Source: Rhododendron vialii
Taxonomy: Eukaryota > Streptophyta > Magnoliopsida > Ericales > Ericaceae
NCBI RefSeq assembly: GCF_030253575.1
Contig: NC_080564.1
Span: 24,080,001-24,144,000, forward strand
DNA length: 64,000 nt
Reading direction: 5' to 3'
Of the stretch, positions 48,127 to 60,713 are shown one piece after another (position 1 is the stretch's first letter; each line of letters opens with the position of its first letter). The notes under the pieces were generated by a model. It saw nothing but the letters and a program-made list of their open reading frames with translations, was not told the origin of the DNA and did not search any database. A program made the translations under genes and the position numbers.

Positions 48127-49869
48127 GTAATTGTTTTCTTAAACTTCATTTTGAAATGTAGTCCCTCGGTGTGACTTCTTATGGCTGATTTCATTTGGTT
48201 TGATTTGCAATTTTGCTAGATATCCATATACGTGTTTGCATGGTTTCATTTACCTTCTTGTTTAATTATGTGGTTTGTGCACTGATTTGTGTATGGATTA
48301 GCGAATGCCCATGCCTAAAGGTACTACGCCACATATTATGTGAAACCAACCTAAAAGAGTTATCCTTCTGATCAACCCAAAAATGAACCTGACTTCTCCC
48401 TAAATTCGTTCGTGGGACTATAATGTAGCAGTTTCTGTATCTTTTTGCATATGATCATACCAATTGGAAAAACAGACTTAGAGCCGTCTAATTCATGATT
48501 TGTCGTCCGAAGAATGTGGTAATCTGGTCCTGTTTGATTAGCCCGATAAGACATGGCTTTGAGTTATTATATACATGTCAATCATAGTTTACATGCCCGT
48601 TGGATAATTTGGTATGTGTAATTCCTTCGTTATGAGTACGGTGGGATTAGTCATTCCACAGGAGCACACGTCCCTTCCGATCAAATAGAACATGACCTAA
48701 GATCTCCTAGTTCATTGATCAAGTTCCAGTTATAATATTTTGCTCCGACTTTTATGCCTTGCTAGCTTCTGGTTTCAGTTTTTTGGGAGTTACAAGTTAA
48801 GCAACTCTTTTATGGTGGAAAAAGAAAACTAATGTAGCAATTTGCATGCATCATTGTCTCCCAATGGATTTTATTCTGACTTCAATCAAGGGATGACTGG
48901 TGTTCACTGGCAATCAATCATGTCATTATCTTCGGATCATTTTGAGACAAAACCAAGTGTCAACCACAAGTTGCATATTTTCCCTGCATATATGGTTTGT
49001 TGTATTTAGGTTCTATTTTGGTCCTGCTTGTTGTTTTGAAAATATGAGGGAAATTGTTTGATCTTCAGTTGGTTTAACAATGGCCATGAGATCATGACTG
49101 TGTGAACTATAAATAGACTAGACATGGGAATAACCAGGCTAGGCCAGAAAACCTTTTCACTGGGTTAGCCTCACGTGGACATCGCCACAACATAAAAGGT
49201 AGATTTTTGTGCCTAGAAATTATTCTTCTGTTATGCTATTTGCTTGTTAGGATTTTGATTAGTGGAACTTTAATAAAAAGCACTCGTGCATCTGTAAACA
49301 TGTGAACATAGTCTATTATTTTTAGTACCTTTAGGGGCCGAGTACAAGCTTAAGCCAAGCAACAGGTTCAGGGCAAAGTTTTGAAGGGTTCAATCACCTC
49401 ACTCTCACGGGGTATATAATTGTACGCGTCTTTTGACCATTCTCTTAAGTGTGGGGTGTTTAGCTGAACTAAAACTGATGAACATGACGTCACCAATGGG
49501 AACAACCGTGGTGTGCTGAGCATGTTTCTGTCGATTTTGCAGCTATATATAATATAACTAGTAACGAAAGATTTGCTTTTTAAAAAAAAAAATTCTTTAT
49601 GGATTTGATTTCTGCGGCGATTGGATCCAGTGTCAGTTAGAACTGCAACACTTCATGACAGTCACCTTGGTAGCAGATTTCCATGTCTATAAAATCATCT
49701 TCGGTTTCTCTAAAAAAATGCTTTCAAGCCTTTCATTTATGCATCGTGTAGACAATCTTTAACTTTAACATTTCATTGTTGAGTCCATATACATGCATGT
49801 ATGAAGAAGTTTGAATCTCGAAAGAGAATTGGATTTTTCTATCTGACGTGTCCTTGATCTCAATAGCAG
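48127..49869 (+). other. UGD 5'UTR intron
   Basis: Inferred from the donor AAG|GTAATT and the acceptor TAGCAG just before the coding exon. No repeats or other genes are recognised in it. Leader introns of this kind often raise expression in plants, but that is inference here. Confidence 0.5.
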
Positions 49870-49879
49870 AAAACAAAAA

Positions 49880-51322
49880 ATGGTGAAAATCTGTTGCATT
49901 GGAGCCGGGTACGTTGGTGGGCCAACCATGGCAGTTATTGCCCTCAAGTGTCCCTCAATCGAAGTAGCTGTCGTCGACATATCTGTCCCTCGGATCACTG
50001 CCTGGAACAGTGACCAGCTGCCCATTTATGAGCCTGGTCTCGATGAAGTGGTGAAGCAATGCCGCGGAAAGAATCTCTTCTTCAGCACTGACGTTGAAAG
50101 GCATGTCTCAGAAGCCGACATAATCTTTGTTTCCGTTAATACCCCTACAAAAACTCGTGGCCTAGGGGCTGGAAAAGCCGCGGACTTGACATACTGGGAG
50201 TGTGCAGCGCGGATGATTGCTGATGTGTCAAAATCCAACAAGATTGTTGTCGAGAAATCGACTGTTCCAGTGAAAACAGCAGAGGCCATTGAGAAAATCT
50301 TGACCCACAATAGCAAGGGAATCAAGTTTCAGATTCTCTCAAACCCGGAGTTTCTTGCTGAGGGGACTGCAATAAAAGACCTTTTTCACCCTGACAGGGT
50401 CCTCATTGGGGGGAGAGAAACCCCTGATGGGCAGAAGGCAATCAAAGCATTGAAAGATGTTTATGCCCATTGGGTGCCCGAGGAGAGGATCATATGCTCC
50501 AATCTCTGGTCTGCAGAGCTCTCAAAGCTGGCTGCCAACGCCTTCTTGGCTCAGAGGATTTCATCGGTCAATGCCATGTCAGCTCTCTGCGAGGCGACCG
50601 GGGCTGATGTTTCTGAGGTTTCTCGTGCTATTGGCACGGACACCAGAATTGGATCCAAATTCCTCAACTCAAGTGTCGGTTTTGGTGGATCGTGCTTTCA
50701 GAAGGACATTCTCAACTTGGTTTACATATGTGAGTGCAATGGCCTCACTGAAGTTGCAAGCTACTGGAAACAAGTGATCAAGGTGAATGACTACCAAAAG
50801 AGCCGATTCGTGAACCAGGTTGTATCCTCCATGTTCAACACAGTCTCCGGGAAAAAAATTGCTGTCCTTGGTTTTGCTTTCAAGAAAGACACAGGTGACA
50901 CAAGGGAAACTCCGGCTATTGATGTGTGCAAAGGGCTTTTGGGGGATAAGGCCCGTTTGAGCATATATGATCCTCAAGTGACTGAAGAACAGATTCAAAG
51001 GGATCTGTCGATGAACAAGTTTGATTGGGACCATCCGGTTCACCTACAGCCGATGAGCCCTGCCTCTGTGAAGGAAGTGAGCGTCGTTTGGGATGCTTAC
51101 GATGCAACAAAGGACGCTCACGGACTCTGTATTCTGACAGAATGGGATGAATTTAAAACACTTGATTTCGAGAGGATTTTTGCTAACATGCAGAAGCCTG
51201 CATTTGTGTTTGATGGACGGAACGTTGTGGATGCTGAAAAGCTCAGGGAGATTGGATTCATCGTTTACTCTATTGGGAAGCCGTTGGATTCGTGGCTCAA
51301 GGACATGCCTGCAGTGGCATGA
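49880..51322 (+). CDS. UGD: UDP-glucose 6-dehydrogenase
   Basis: Cytosolic enzyme (EC 1.1.1.22) that oxidises UDP-glucose to UDP-glucuronate with two NAD+, feeding pectin and hemicellulose precursors. Single coding exon of 480 residues, the full plant length, with the coding part intronless as in most plant UGDs. N-terminal Rossmann motif [10 protein letters not shown] (residues 7-16), NTPTKT loop (87-92), [10 protein letters not shown] with the catalytic-region Glu161 (155-164), [22 protein letters not shown] (211-232) and the catalytic cysteine Cys272 in [10 protein letters not shown]. The C-terminal UDP-binding half begins with a second nucleotide-fold motif [17 protein letters not shown]. 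It ends in [17 protein letters not shown]. No defect is visible. Confidence 0.98.
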   Translation: MVKICCIGAGYVGGPTMAVIALKCPSIEVAVVDISVPRITAWNSDQLPIYEPGLDEVVKQCRGKNLFFSTDVERHVSEADIIFVSVNTPTKTRGLGAGKAADLTYWECAARMIADVSKSNKIVVEKSTVPVKTAEAIEKILTHNSKGIKFQILSNPEFLAEGTAIKDLFHPDRVLIGGRETPDGQKAIKALKDVYAHWVPEERIICSNLWSAELSKLAANAFLAQRISSVNAMSALCEATGADVSEVSRAIGTDTRIGSKFLNSSVGFGGSCFQKDILNLVYICECNGLTEVASYWKQVIKVNDYQKSRFVNQVVSSMFNTVSGKKIAVLGFAFKKDTGDTRETPAIDVCKGLLGDKARLSIYDPQVTEEQIQRDLSMNKFDWDHPVHLQPMSPASVKEVSVVWDAYDATKDAHGLCILTEWDEFKTLDFERIFANMQKPAFVFDGRNVVDAEKLREIGFIVYSIGKPLDSWLKDMPAVA

Positions 51323-53360
51323 GACCTGTGTTTCTTCTTCCGGATCGGATCAAAGAGTTAGTAAAAAGAACATTGTGAAGGTACACTCTTTTGGGTAGAG
51401 AGTTTTCTCTTTTCGTTATGTTTTGGTACTTGGCTGCTATTGAGCTTTGCTTCAGAATAAATTGCTTATATCTGTTTTCTTGTATTCCAGTGCTAACGTC
51501 AGCTGCTGTTATACTAGTATTTACCAGTTGTAACTTGTAATAATAATAAGCTTTTGTGTTTCAATAACAATTGTTTCAGAAGTTTAGTTTCTTTTGTCAT
51601 ATGATTGATCAGTTTCTGTTCTCTGTCCTTGAGTTTGAAAAGAAATGATGTATGGAGTGGAGTATTGTATGCGAATATTCCCAGAGGTCTTGTTGTCGGA
51701 AGGGCTAAATCGCAGAAATTTAAAAAAAAATGCTGGGAATTTTATGGATCCGAAACTGTATGATTTCATCGTTTGTTGTTCCGATTACCCATTTTCTCGG
51801 CAGCCAAACAGATAATGTAAAGATCCTATTCCCGTCTACCTGTATAGGCACTGATGGCATTGCTCATGTGATTTCATGTTCGCGTCTTGCACCAACTCTC
51901 ATATGATGGTGCAAGTGCGCACAATTTGAAATGACAATATTGGAATGACCTTTTGTCAAATATGGCTTATTGCAGTCGGCTCAGGATCCTCCGTCCACCT
52001 ACCTATCCTGTGCCACGCGTTCTCTTACCTTTGATTTCTGCGATATGACAACAGTCCGAGATCGTTGCTTTCATCTTCAACTTCTTTTCAGTACAAAACC
52101 AATGTCCTTTTTAATGGTCAAATTGAGACACAGAAAATAATCGAGCCCCGTAAACGTAGGTACATATGAAAAATGAATGGTCATAGATAGATAGATAGAT
52201 GGAGAGAATTTGCACTCAAGAGAGTCACCCCCTTTTATATAGTTCTATTCGAGCTTGAAAAATGACCCTATCATCGTTCTGCTATTTTTATTGTTCTGCT
52301 ATTACATAAGTAGAATTAGTAGTTAGGATTTGAACCATCAACCTCTCACTCCCAAAACTACATGACCGCATGAATGTGCAGTAAAAAGAAAGTGGGAACA
52401 TGGTATCCCGAAGCACCTAATAATTTATTTTTTTGAGGGAGTGACCTCTCGCTCTTTTTGAGCTGTTATGTTTCATGATCAAAGGGTCCATTTGAGCCAC
52501 CCACTTCGATGGAATAGTCAACATTTTGACCTGATACGAAATCACAAGTGCTCGATCTAGTGGTATTTCGATGGCCGTAGAATACTCTTTTTTGACTGTC
52601 TCAATCATCATCTAATAATATTCTCTGTTTACATGGATACATTATATAATCTTGTTAGCACTTGTTTATTGCCTGTTATTTCTATCGTCGTTGGCCTCCA
52701 TCATTTGAGTTCCTATATTGCTAACTGCCATATAAAAAAACACAACACCCAACCATCACTGGCTCGAGTCTACAATCAATACACTAACCATTACTTAATG
52801 TTCGAAACTTAAACTCTGAGCATTGTTTAGATAAAATAAAATAAAAACCTTCGAGCATTGTAATACCATGTAACAATTAATATACAAGTTCATTATTTTT
52901 CCAAACTGCTATGTTTGAAAAGAAAAGAGAGGAGAAGAAAAGAAAAGAAAAGGGGAACAATGGTTGTGATTCGCAAGTGGAGTTTGCCAGTAATGTCTGA
53001 TTGAAAAAGTTTGGTTGGTTTAGATTAATGTGTATAGGTACATCATTGTGACATGGTGTAGTAACTAAGATTTATAGTAACATACAAAAATCTTTGACAT
53101 ATATTGAGGGTTGATGTTTTTGTTAAAGGAAAATTCTAAAATCAGCCCATTAGACTGATAATAATAAGTGTGTGAATGTGTATTAAAGAGTGTAAAAAGT
53201 ACATAGAAATATGTATTTTTCTTGTCTTCTAGTGTACTTATCGTCAGCCCGACAATTGCAAGACCGTTTGTTAAATTAGAAACCACTTGACCTTGAATTG
53301 TAAAACGGCATAATTAACGGGAGTGATTTGTGACAGGGATCAAAATCTAAGGTTTTCTTT
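51323..53360. other. UGD 3' region and spacer
   Basis: Contains the UGD 3'UTR (T-rich with aataataataag at about 51538). Small repeats follow: (GATA)n at about 52183-52200 and an AAAAG run at about 52915-52955. A minus-strand tRNA-like word (ggttgatggttcaaatcc) at about 52326-52343 may mark another SINE remnant. No gene. Confidence 0.4.
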
Positions 53361-53394
53361 GTCATCGTCGCCACATATATCCATCCCTACGCGA

Positions 53395-53696
53395 TTACAA
53401 CCAGCCCCAAGTTCTAGGGTTTCTCTCTCTCTCTCTCGCTCTCGCTCTCCTCGTCGTCGTTGTCTATATCTCAAATTGAGATCTCAATAATCACTCCTTG
53501 TAAGAGTATTGGGCTGTCCGATCCACGCAACAGGGGCGAATCAACTTCTTTTGAGTGCTTTCTTCTTAGCAATTTTTAGGGGAGCTTGTAGCAGTTGATT
53601 TCTAGGGTTTCAACCCAGGGCCGACCTTGGGATAAACCTTTCCTTGTATTAGAGAACTAGAATCTGCCGTTTTGTTTGCCAGGGAATATTTCTTGA
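53395..53696 (+). other. probable 5' leader exon of the ELM2/SANT-like gene
   Basis: Has the look of a plant transcription start: a ctagggtttc telo-like word (about 53414) leading into a CT-rich tract, then leader sequence to a good donor cttgag|gtataa (53696/53697). The coding start is 2.5 kb downstream, which would mean one or more 5'UTR introns. No ORF of note in it. Confidence 0.45.
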
Positions 53697-55250
53697 GGTA
53701 TAAACCTTCCCTTTAATTAATTTCAGAAACCGCCCTATTTTCTGATACATATTGTAAGGCACATTAATTTAGCTAATTTTTAGTAGCATTATTTCATGGT
53801 CACTCTATTTTAGGGAACGCCTTTGTTAATTGGCCTCGAAGTGAAGGATTTCTTCAATGCCTATCTACGATTGCCCCCGATATTTTTTGCTAGAGGTGGA
53901 AAATGGGCGGGTTGGGTTTGGATGGGTTATGAGTGGACATGGGTGGGTAATTGAGTTTGGGTTGAATCACCACCTCTACTTATTACATTATTCCCGGAAT
54001 GACTACAGACTACCTAAAGAAAATATGAATAGTCGAGGACTCAAGGCCGATTGGTGCTTCCTAGCTAGTTTATGCCTATGATATAAGTAGGCAATGCACA
54101 TTGTGGTGTAGGTGCCTGTACTGCTATGGGTGAGTCTTTGTTCATTTTGTTTGTATGGACAATGAAATTGTTTAATAGTTGTCTTGGTATCAACAGAAGG
54201 CAATGTCGTTGCCGGTCGATATTCGTGCGTGCTTGATTCCAGGCTTGGTGCCTCGTGTAGAATTGCTCTTGTATCGTCCTTGGCACTGGGCTCAGAATAG
54301 CAATCCCTGTCCTATGCCCCTGGACCTTACCTTTGAAAGCCTGCCATTGAGCTTCCCTTTCATCTGCTCCGATATGTTAATTCATTAAGATTTTGGTTCT
54401 GCGTAGCGCACTTTTTTCGGGCGACGGAAAGCAGACCTTGCCCCAAACATGAGACCTTTTGAGTGGTCTTTTTCTGAGGGATTTTAATATCATATTTAAT
54501 TTCGATAAAGGGAAAAAACAGCATGTCTGTTTACAGGAAGTTTCCGGAACCATAGAGTTAGCCCTTGAATGCTTTAGTTTTGCGCGTTTGTCAGACTGTG
54601 TGATAGAGCCTGGACATTGGTAGTTGACCATTTGCTTGCGAATCTGAATAATGATCTGCATAACTCCTCAGAATGTCATTTTTATTGACTGTGAGTAAGT
54701 TTTGAATGCATTGGCTTTCTCTTTGTTGTCATGGGCATGCCAGCAGATTTTTCATTGGATTGTGAAGTAGCTCCTGTATTATTCAATCATGTGACATGCA
54801 TGCCAATTAAGGGTGGCTGTTCTGCATTGTATACGTCTTGGGTTTTGATCTAGAATTCATATTTTCTTTCGTTCAAGGGAAATATGTGTTTTTCCTGCGT
54901 TAAGCGGAGGATGAGGGAGAGAACGATGCGGAGTTCTACACTGGTTGATCAAGATATGCAAAAATAGTTTTATGATGGTTAATGTGTTGGAGTTAGACCC
55001 TTGATCTTTTTTTTTTGAACGGTGGAGTTAGACCCTTGATCGATACTCGTAAACAAAAACCATCTTTATAGCTGATTGTTGACACTTCTTGGGCTACGAG
55101 TAATGGCATAAGACTTTGTAGGGTTCAGGACGGAAGTTCGGGCTGTGGGTATTTCATCATCAATCTGTCCAACAATATCTGCTGTCTCAAAGCAAGAATG
55201 TGCTGTCTGATAAACGTTTTCAGAATTTCAAATGTGAGTTATATGTAATG

Positions 55251-55606
55251 TGTGAGATTTTATCCCACATCGCTCACCTAAGCCACCCAAGTTTGGTTAA
55301 TATATTCTAGAGGTTATTCCACCTATAGGCAATTGATTTTAGGTTGAAACCCTCCAAGAAATCTACCATGGTATCAGAGCTAGGTCTTGGGTAGCCTCAT
55401 GTGGTCGAGTCTCTATCTCCTGAGTCAAATCTCTTGGTAGCCTCAATTCGTACCTCCACGTGCATTCGGGTTGCATGTGAGGGGGAGTGTTAGACTTTAT
55501 CCCACATCGCTCACATAAACCACCCAAGCTTGGTTAATATATTCTAGAGGTTACTTGACCTATAGCCAATTGATTTTATGTTAGAACCCTCCAAGTGTAT
55601 CTCGCA
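55251..55606 (+). mobile_element. TRIM retrotransposon in the leader region of the ELM2/SANT-like gene
   Basis: 356 bp. LTR1 55251-55368 and LTR2 55488-55606 (about 118 bp each, roughly 85% alike by eye) start TGTGAG / TGTTAG with ttatcccacatcgctcac and end in CA. LTR1 is followed at once by the primer-binding word tggtatcagagc (55369-55380), and LTR2 is preceded by the polypurine tract gtgagggggag (55477-55487). The internal part is about 120 bp and non-coding. A 5-bp target duplication is not evident. Confidence 0.9.
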
Positions 55607-55685
55607 GTCACTCCCACCTTGCTTTAATCGTCTGCCTATTATGTTTGATGAGAGGTTCTAAGCATGTTATCTTTTTTCCATTCGT

Positions 55686-55755
55686 GATCATACGATTACA
55701 CCAATTACTTTGTGGCTCTTGATCATACGATTACACCAATTACTTTGTGGCTCTT
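55686..55755 (+). repeat. perfect 35-bp tandem duplication
   Basis: Two copies beginning gatcatacgattacaccaat at 55686 and 55721. Confidence 0.9.
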
Positions 55756-55988
55756 GTGCTTTGGTTGAGTATATATGTAGGTTCAGAAAGGAATTTCTGA
55801 GTGCATAGTAATTTATAATGATGATTGCAATTGCTTTTGAGTTCGGATGCTCTCAAAAGTAGCATTTCTTTGCTTCTGATGAAGTGGCATTAGTTTCATG
55901 CTCAGCACAACAGAGTGTTGCTTGTGCACCCCAATTACAAACAAATGAATTCAAACGAGATGCAACGCCACCCCCACAAACTCCTCCT

Positions 55989-56014
55989 TCCCCCCCCCCC
56001 CCCCCCGCCCCCCC
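55989..56014. repeat. poly(C) tract
   Basis: About 25 bp of C with one G, unusual in this AT-rich context. Overlapping frames there encode only low-complexity Pro or Gly runs. Confidence 0.85.
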
Positions 56015-56182
56015 CTCTCTCAGCATTAATTGCATGTTCTTTGTTCCATTTACCTCTACGTGGATGTGTATAAGAAAAGATGGTTTACTGATTTTATCTC
56101 TTGTCCCTGTTGATGCGGCTTAAACCCTTAAATCTAATGTACTTTCTTATAAATGCGTCCCAACTTTTTCTTGAAGTTAAAC

Positions 56183-57996
56183 ATGGTGCAAAAGCGTCCT
56201 TTCAATGACGAGGAATCATATGAGGGTTCTTCTAAGCACCATAGACAATTGGATTACACTAACCAGCTTTCCTACCTGCAATTTGTTCATGCTGAAGATA
56301 AGGCACAGCCACCTAACACTTCAGGTTGGTAAATTTACATGTGAGCGTCTGATTAGTCTTTGCTCTTTGGATATATTTTCTTTCCACTTTTTATTAAATT
56401 GTGTGGCATTATTCTCCATGTCTCTGGACTTTTGAAGCCTAAAATATTTTGTGATATGTTAACTTCGGGAAATATGTGTCTTTTGGTTTACATTGAGTGA
56501 ACATGAATCACACTAGTTATTCCAAGGGAATGGAGAATAAATCCTTGACCAGGTGGGAGCACTTTGCATGCTCTTCTACAAGGCTACGTGCCTTGCTCTA
56601 ATGATGGTGATTTGTGACTTAGTGGATTTTGGTTTTCACAAATTTGTCGGACACAAATACTTACATAGCGGACAATCTCGATCTATTTCTTTTTTAGAGT
56701 TTTCTTCAACTTATGAGCTGCTGGCCAATGTCTGTGATAGGCGAAGTTGTGGTCAGTTTCAAAGAAGGTGATGAGAAGCGTGAAATCACTAGTGAACTCC
56801 CACTACCCACCGAAAAGGATCGCGCAAATGAGGAAGAAAAAGGGGCAGAGGCACCATTTTATCTGTTGTTGTCCCCAGAACGTTACAATGCTGACCGGCA
56901 TATAAGAAGAATCGTAGTCCACTCTGAAGAGACACATGGTTCTCTTCTGGAATCTCCTCCACATAAACTAGTCCCAATTGGACCAGATTATCAAGTGGAT
57001 ATTCCAGAATGGGGTGCACCAGCTGCGAAGAACGCTTCTGAGAGCTCAGACGGATTTGAGCTGGTTACTCTATTTCCTCTAGGTTTAGAATCACATCCGA
57101 GTGAGAACTGTGATGTTCAAAATAAGCTTGGCGGGATTTGTGTCATTGCAATGCCTGAATCCCGACTGTTTGCCAACAACGATGATGAGGCTGGGCATGG
57201 TAGAACTGATTGCAACTGTGAGGATTCTGATTCCATCAGATGTGTAAGAAAACACATCAAAGAAGCAAGAGAAAATCTTTGGACCGCCCTTGGGCAAGAG
57301 AGGTTTTCGGAGCTGGGGTTCTCTGACATGGGAGAAGTTGTGGCTGAGAAATGGAGTCAAGAGGAAGAACTACTATTTCGAGAGGTTGTGTTTTCAAACC
57401 CGGTATCATCGGGTAACAACTTTTGGGACCATCTCTCAACGGTTTTCCCTTCGCGGACCAAAAGGGACATAGTAAGCTATTACTTCAATGTACTCGTGCT
57501 GCAAACAAGGTCGGTACAGAATAGATACGATCCGATGAACATTGACAGCGACGATGAGGAGTGGCGGGGGATAGTGGACTCTGAAGATGACGAAGGTGGA
57601 AGTGATGATGAGGAAGAAGGTGATTCAGTGGTTGAGTCACCAGCATGTTATGGTGATCCTTACGCTCGTAATGAGATTTTAGACAATGATTCAGGGGAAT
57701 ACAATGGGAGTGTACCGTTTGAGTGTTTTAGCGATTGCGAACATGTGAAACGCAGTTGTGACGAGGACCCCATCGATAGCAGTAGCAGATGCCATTTAGG
57801 TAGTTTTGTTGGTTGGAGTGGTGGGGACAGCCATGAGTACGTTTTGGAGCATTGCGAGACAAAACTATGGGATGTTGGGTGCTCAACATGGCCAAAGACT
57901 GAAGTCGAGTTTTTGCCTACGTGCAGTATGATTGAAGAGGTGTTTGGGCTTGGATCTATGGAGTACATGGCAGGTGATGGCAAGGGTTTGAGTTAG
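56183..57996 (+). CDS. ELM2 and SANT/Myb-like domain protein, nuclear
   Basis: Plant protein of the type with an N-terminal MVQKRPF-D-E leader, an ELM2 motif and a SANT-like region, presumed to act in chromatin or transcriptional repression. Two coding exons as read by eye: 56183-56328 and 56757-57996, phase 2, giving 461 residues. The ELM2 core is at about 118-135 (KLVPIGPDYQVDIPEWG). The SANT-like helices run from about 222 to 300 (ENLWTALGQERFSELGFSDMGE, AEKWSQEEELLF, NNFWDHLSTVFPSRTKRDIVSYYFNVLVL). An acidic run follows (DSDDEEW...SEDDEGGSDDEEEGD). The start is set by the family-like MVQKRPFNDEESYE. The intron ends are uncertain: donor 56324 with acceptor 56746 also keeps frame. A telo-like leader lies at 53.4 kb. 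Confidence 0.82.
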
Positions 57997-60493
57997 GTGG
58001 TGAGGTAAAAAAAAAAAAGGGACGGTGAATATCCTTCGAAACTACCGATAAAAGAGTTCGAAAACTCCTATTTCCTTATATTTGCGAATGGTGGAAGCAA
58101 AGGGCTTCGTTCTGTAAGATACACGCTTTTTCAGGTGGTTGGAGTTGGAAGTTCATCTTGTGGATGAACTATCCCCAGATTGTGCAGATGCTGCACTACG
58201 TTTCCCATGTTGAAGGATTCAAAAATATTGTTGTGGGGCCTTTTCCTGGAAGGGTACAAGAATTGCAAAACCTGTGGAAACATAGAGGTTGTTAGGTATA
58301 CTTCTTATTGCAAATGCAATACTAATTTTGCATAATTTTTTATTTTATTTTATATTATGGTGTAAATATTCAGCTTGGAAATTTTGCAATTCTTCTGTAA
58401 AGAAATTACCAAAACGTTTGCCTTTTTTGGTGGTTTAATGTGATAATAATTCTCGATGTGCTTATGAGATGAATAAGAGGATGGTTGTAATCCTGTAATA
58501 TCCACTCTGGAAACTGTTGAAAGATTGTAAGGATTTTCTGTTTACCCTTGATTTGGAATCCAAATGGATCAACGAAAATGAGGAAGAATAAAGAAAGATA
58601 CCAAAGAAGATTGAATTGAAGACATCTTTTGTTGGACAAGGGATTGTGGATTTTATTTTATTTTTGGCAGGACAATAAATATATTAATAACAACGAAATT
58701 ACAATCCACCGCGTGCATCTAACATAACTGAAAGAAAAAAAAAGACATTGCACACGAATGAGACAAATAATACATCCAAAATCAAATGAAGGTTAGCCAA
58801 CGATAAATTGGTGAGACGGTCAGATTGTAGATTGTGTTGTCAATGACGGGATTCTCATTTTCCCTCTTTCCCTTTTCCCCCTTTTTCCTAACTGACATGC
58901 AAAATCCATTTGAATAGGGTAGGAATTGGATCTTCCCCGAATGTGTACTTTTGCAGATTCTGGTGCATGCCAGAGAGGATCCGATTCCATTGTAAAGTTT
59001 TGGACTATTCCTCCAATCCAAAACTTGGACCGAAGAGGATCCGATCTCATTGTCAAGTTTCTATCAGTGTCAACATCGTGTTTGGTTACATTATTTAGAA
59101 TCATTTTTGTAAAATACTTGTCCAAGAAGATGTTTTTTAAGATGAAAAATACGAAAATGCTCGTTTGATGTGGTTTAAATAAGGAGTTTTTTTTTTTTCC
59201 CAAAGGTCTTCTGAAAATAAGTTTCAAAAACCATCAATCAAGCAAGTTTTGTAAGTTTACTGAAAAATGAATAAAGAAAGCAAAATTTCAAAACTGTGAC
59301 AAAACATGGCTGCTTTAATGATTCATTTTTTGCCAGGCAACTTGGCTAGCAGGTTCTTAATATAAGATATTTGCTGTTAATTATTGCAACTTGCAGAGTT
59401 TCTTTTTCATTTTCCCTTTTTTATCTCCTCCTTACGGCAATATATATGCTTTAAGGTGGCTTTAATTTACTTCAGTTTGTGCTCATTAATTTACTTAGCC
59501 CATCTGATGTCGCAAACACCGTATCTGTTCTGATACCACATGTTCAATATTTGACCAAATATATAGGAAATCACGAATCCTAAATTGGTCACACTGCTAA
59601 ACATGAATCACAAAGTAGTGCGGATATATATTTTTTTTTTATAACTCTCCAGACCTGCTTATACTCATTTTGACTAATCCCTAGAGATCTCTAGTCTCAC
59701 TATCCACGAACGGAGGATTGACTAAAACCAAAGCAGAGCACCATATGAATTGACCTCACAAGAGTTGATAGCTCGTTGGGGTTGTGGGATGGCTTGTACA
59801 ATGAACTTAGGAAATAAGTTGATCCAAATTTTAGCAGTCGAAAAGGTTGATGGCTACTGAAGTGGAGATCAGATCACACCTTTTAGTCTCTAAAAAAAAA
59901 GGAAGAACACCGAAGCGCTAAATGGGTCATGACAATACATGAATTCGATGCTTTCTACTAGTATCATTTTCATATGGAATTGAAGAGCCTTTGAAGGCTT
60001 GCTAGCTACTTCTTAAACATGTTCATTTCTCACCATTAAAAAGATGGTTTTGACATTAAACTGATACTTATATATACATGTTGCGTAATTGAAAAAGGAG
60101 AATTTCAATCCCTGGCTTATGACCTAAAGTCTTGTTTTTTTTGGTAACTTGACCTAGAGTTGTGGCCACCACACTTTTAGTAATATATAGAAGACAATAA
60201 TTCTCTAGTTTATGTATTTTGTGAGTAATGATCTCAAGGTGTCAACATTATGAAAACAAACCAGTGCGAAACTACTACGTAGGCCTTGTTTGGATGTAGT
60301 AATTTTTTGTAACGAATTTTGGCCTTGACTTAAAAATACAAGCGAATCCGCCTGAGAGTTTTTTAGGCTGCAAAAATCAAAATTTGGCCAAATAAATGGC
60401 ACGGTGGTGCTCCACCCCTAAGTCAAAATTGCTTTCAAAAAAACATCAAAGTCATCTTTGTGCCAAATTCGGCGTAAACTTTGATTTTGCTAA
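57997..60493. other. 3' flank of the ELM2/SANT-like gene and gene-free spacer
   Basis: A long 3'UTR probably extends to about 58350 (ttttattttattttatatta). At 58920-59050 aggatccgat-type words recur and suggest an old element. The minus-strand frame of 135 codons over this area has no recognisable domain. Nothing else supported. Confidence 0.4.
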
Positions 60494-60583
60494 ATCTGCC
60501 ACATTATCCAAGTCAACATATCTGTAACGAAAAATGAGATCTGCCACATTATCCAAGTCAACATATCTGTAACGAAAAATGAG
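60494..60583 (+). repeat. perfect 45-bp tandem duplication
   Basis: Two copies starting atctgccacattatccaagt at 60494 and 60539, identical by eye. Confidence 0.93.
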
Positions 60584-60617
60584 ATGGGTTTTATGCAATG
60601 GCCTCTAAATTAGAGAT

Positions 60618-60713
60618 CATAACAAAATGACACCAAATCAGTAGGAGAACAATTCTATTTTTATACTACATAATAGTATTGTCGTTAAACTGATTTGGTG
60701 TCATTTTGTTATG
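60618..60713. repeat. hairpin with perfect 24-bp arms
   Basis: The arm starting cataacaaaatgacaccaaa (60618-60641) is matched exactly by its inverse at 60690-60713. The 48-base loop includes weaker pairing (acaattctat / atagtattgt). Size fits a tiny MITE or a small-RNA precursor. No flanking target duplication is clear. Confidence 0.85.

Noticed and set aside
50669-51043. 124-codon minus-strand frame inside UGD
   Set aside because: A shadow of the intact UGD reading frame on the other strand.
55884-56123. 79-codon plus frame with a Pro-rich run
   Set aside because: The Pro run is the poly(C) tract. No domain or conserved context.
57660-57983. 107-codon minus-strand frame inside the ELM2/SANT-like gene
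   Set aside because: A shadow of the acidic C-terminal coding region.
58820-59227. 135-codon minus-strand frame
   Set aside because: No domain, repeated aggatccgat words within it, and no promoter. It looks like old element sequence.
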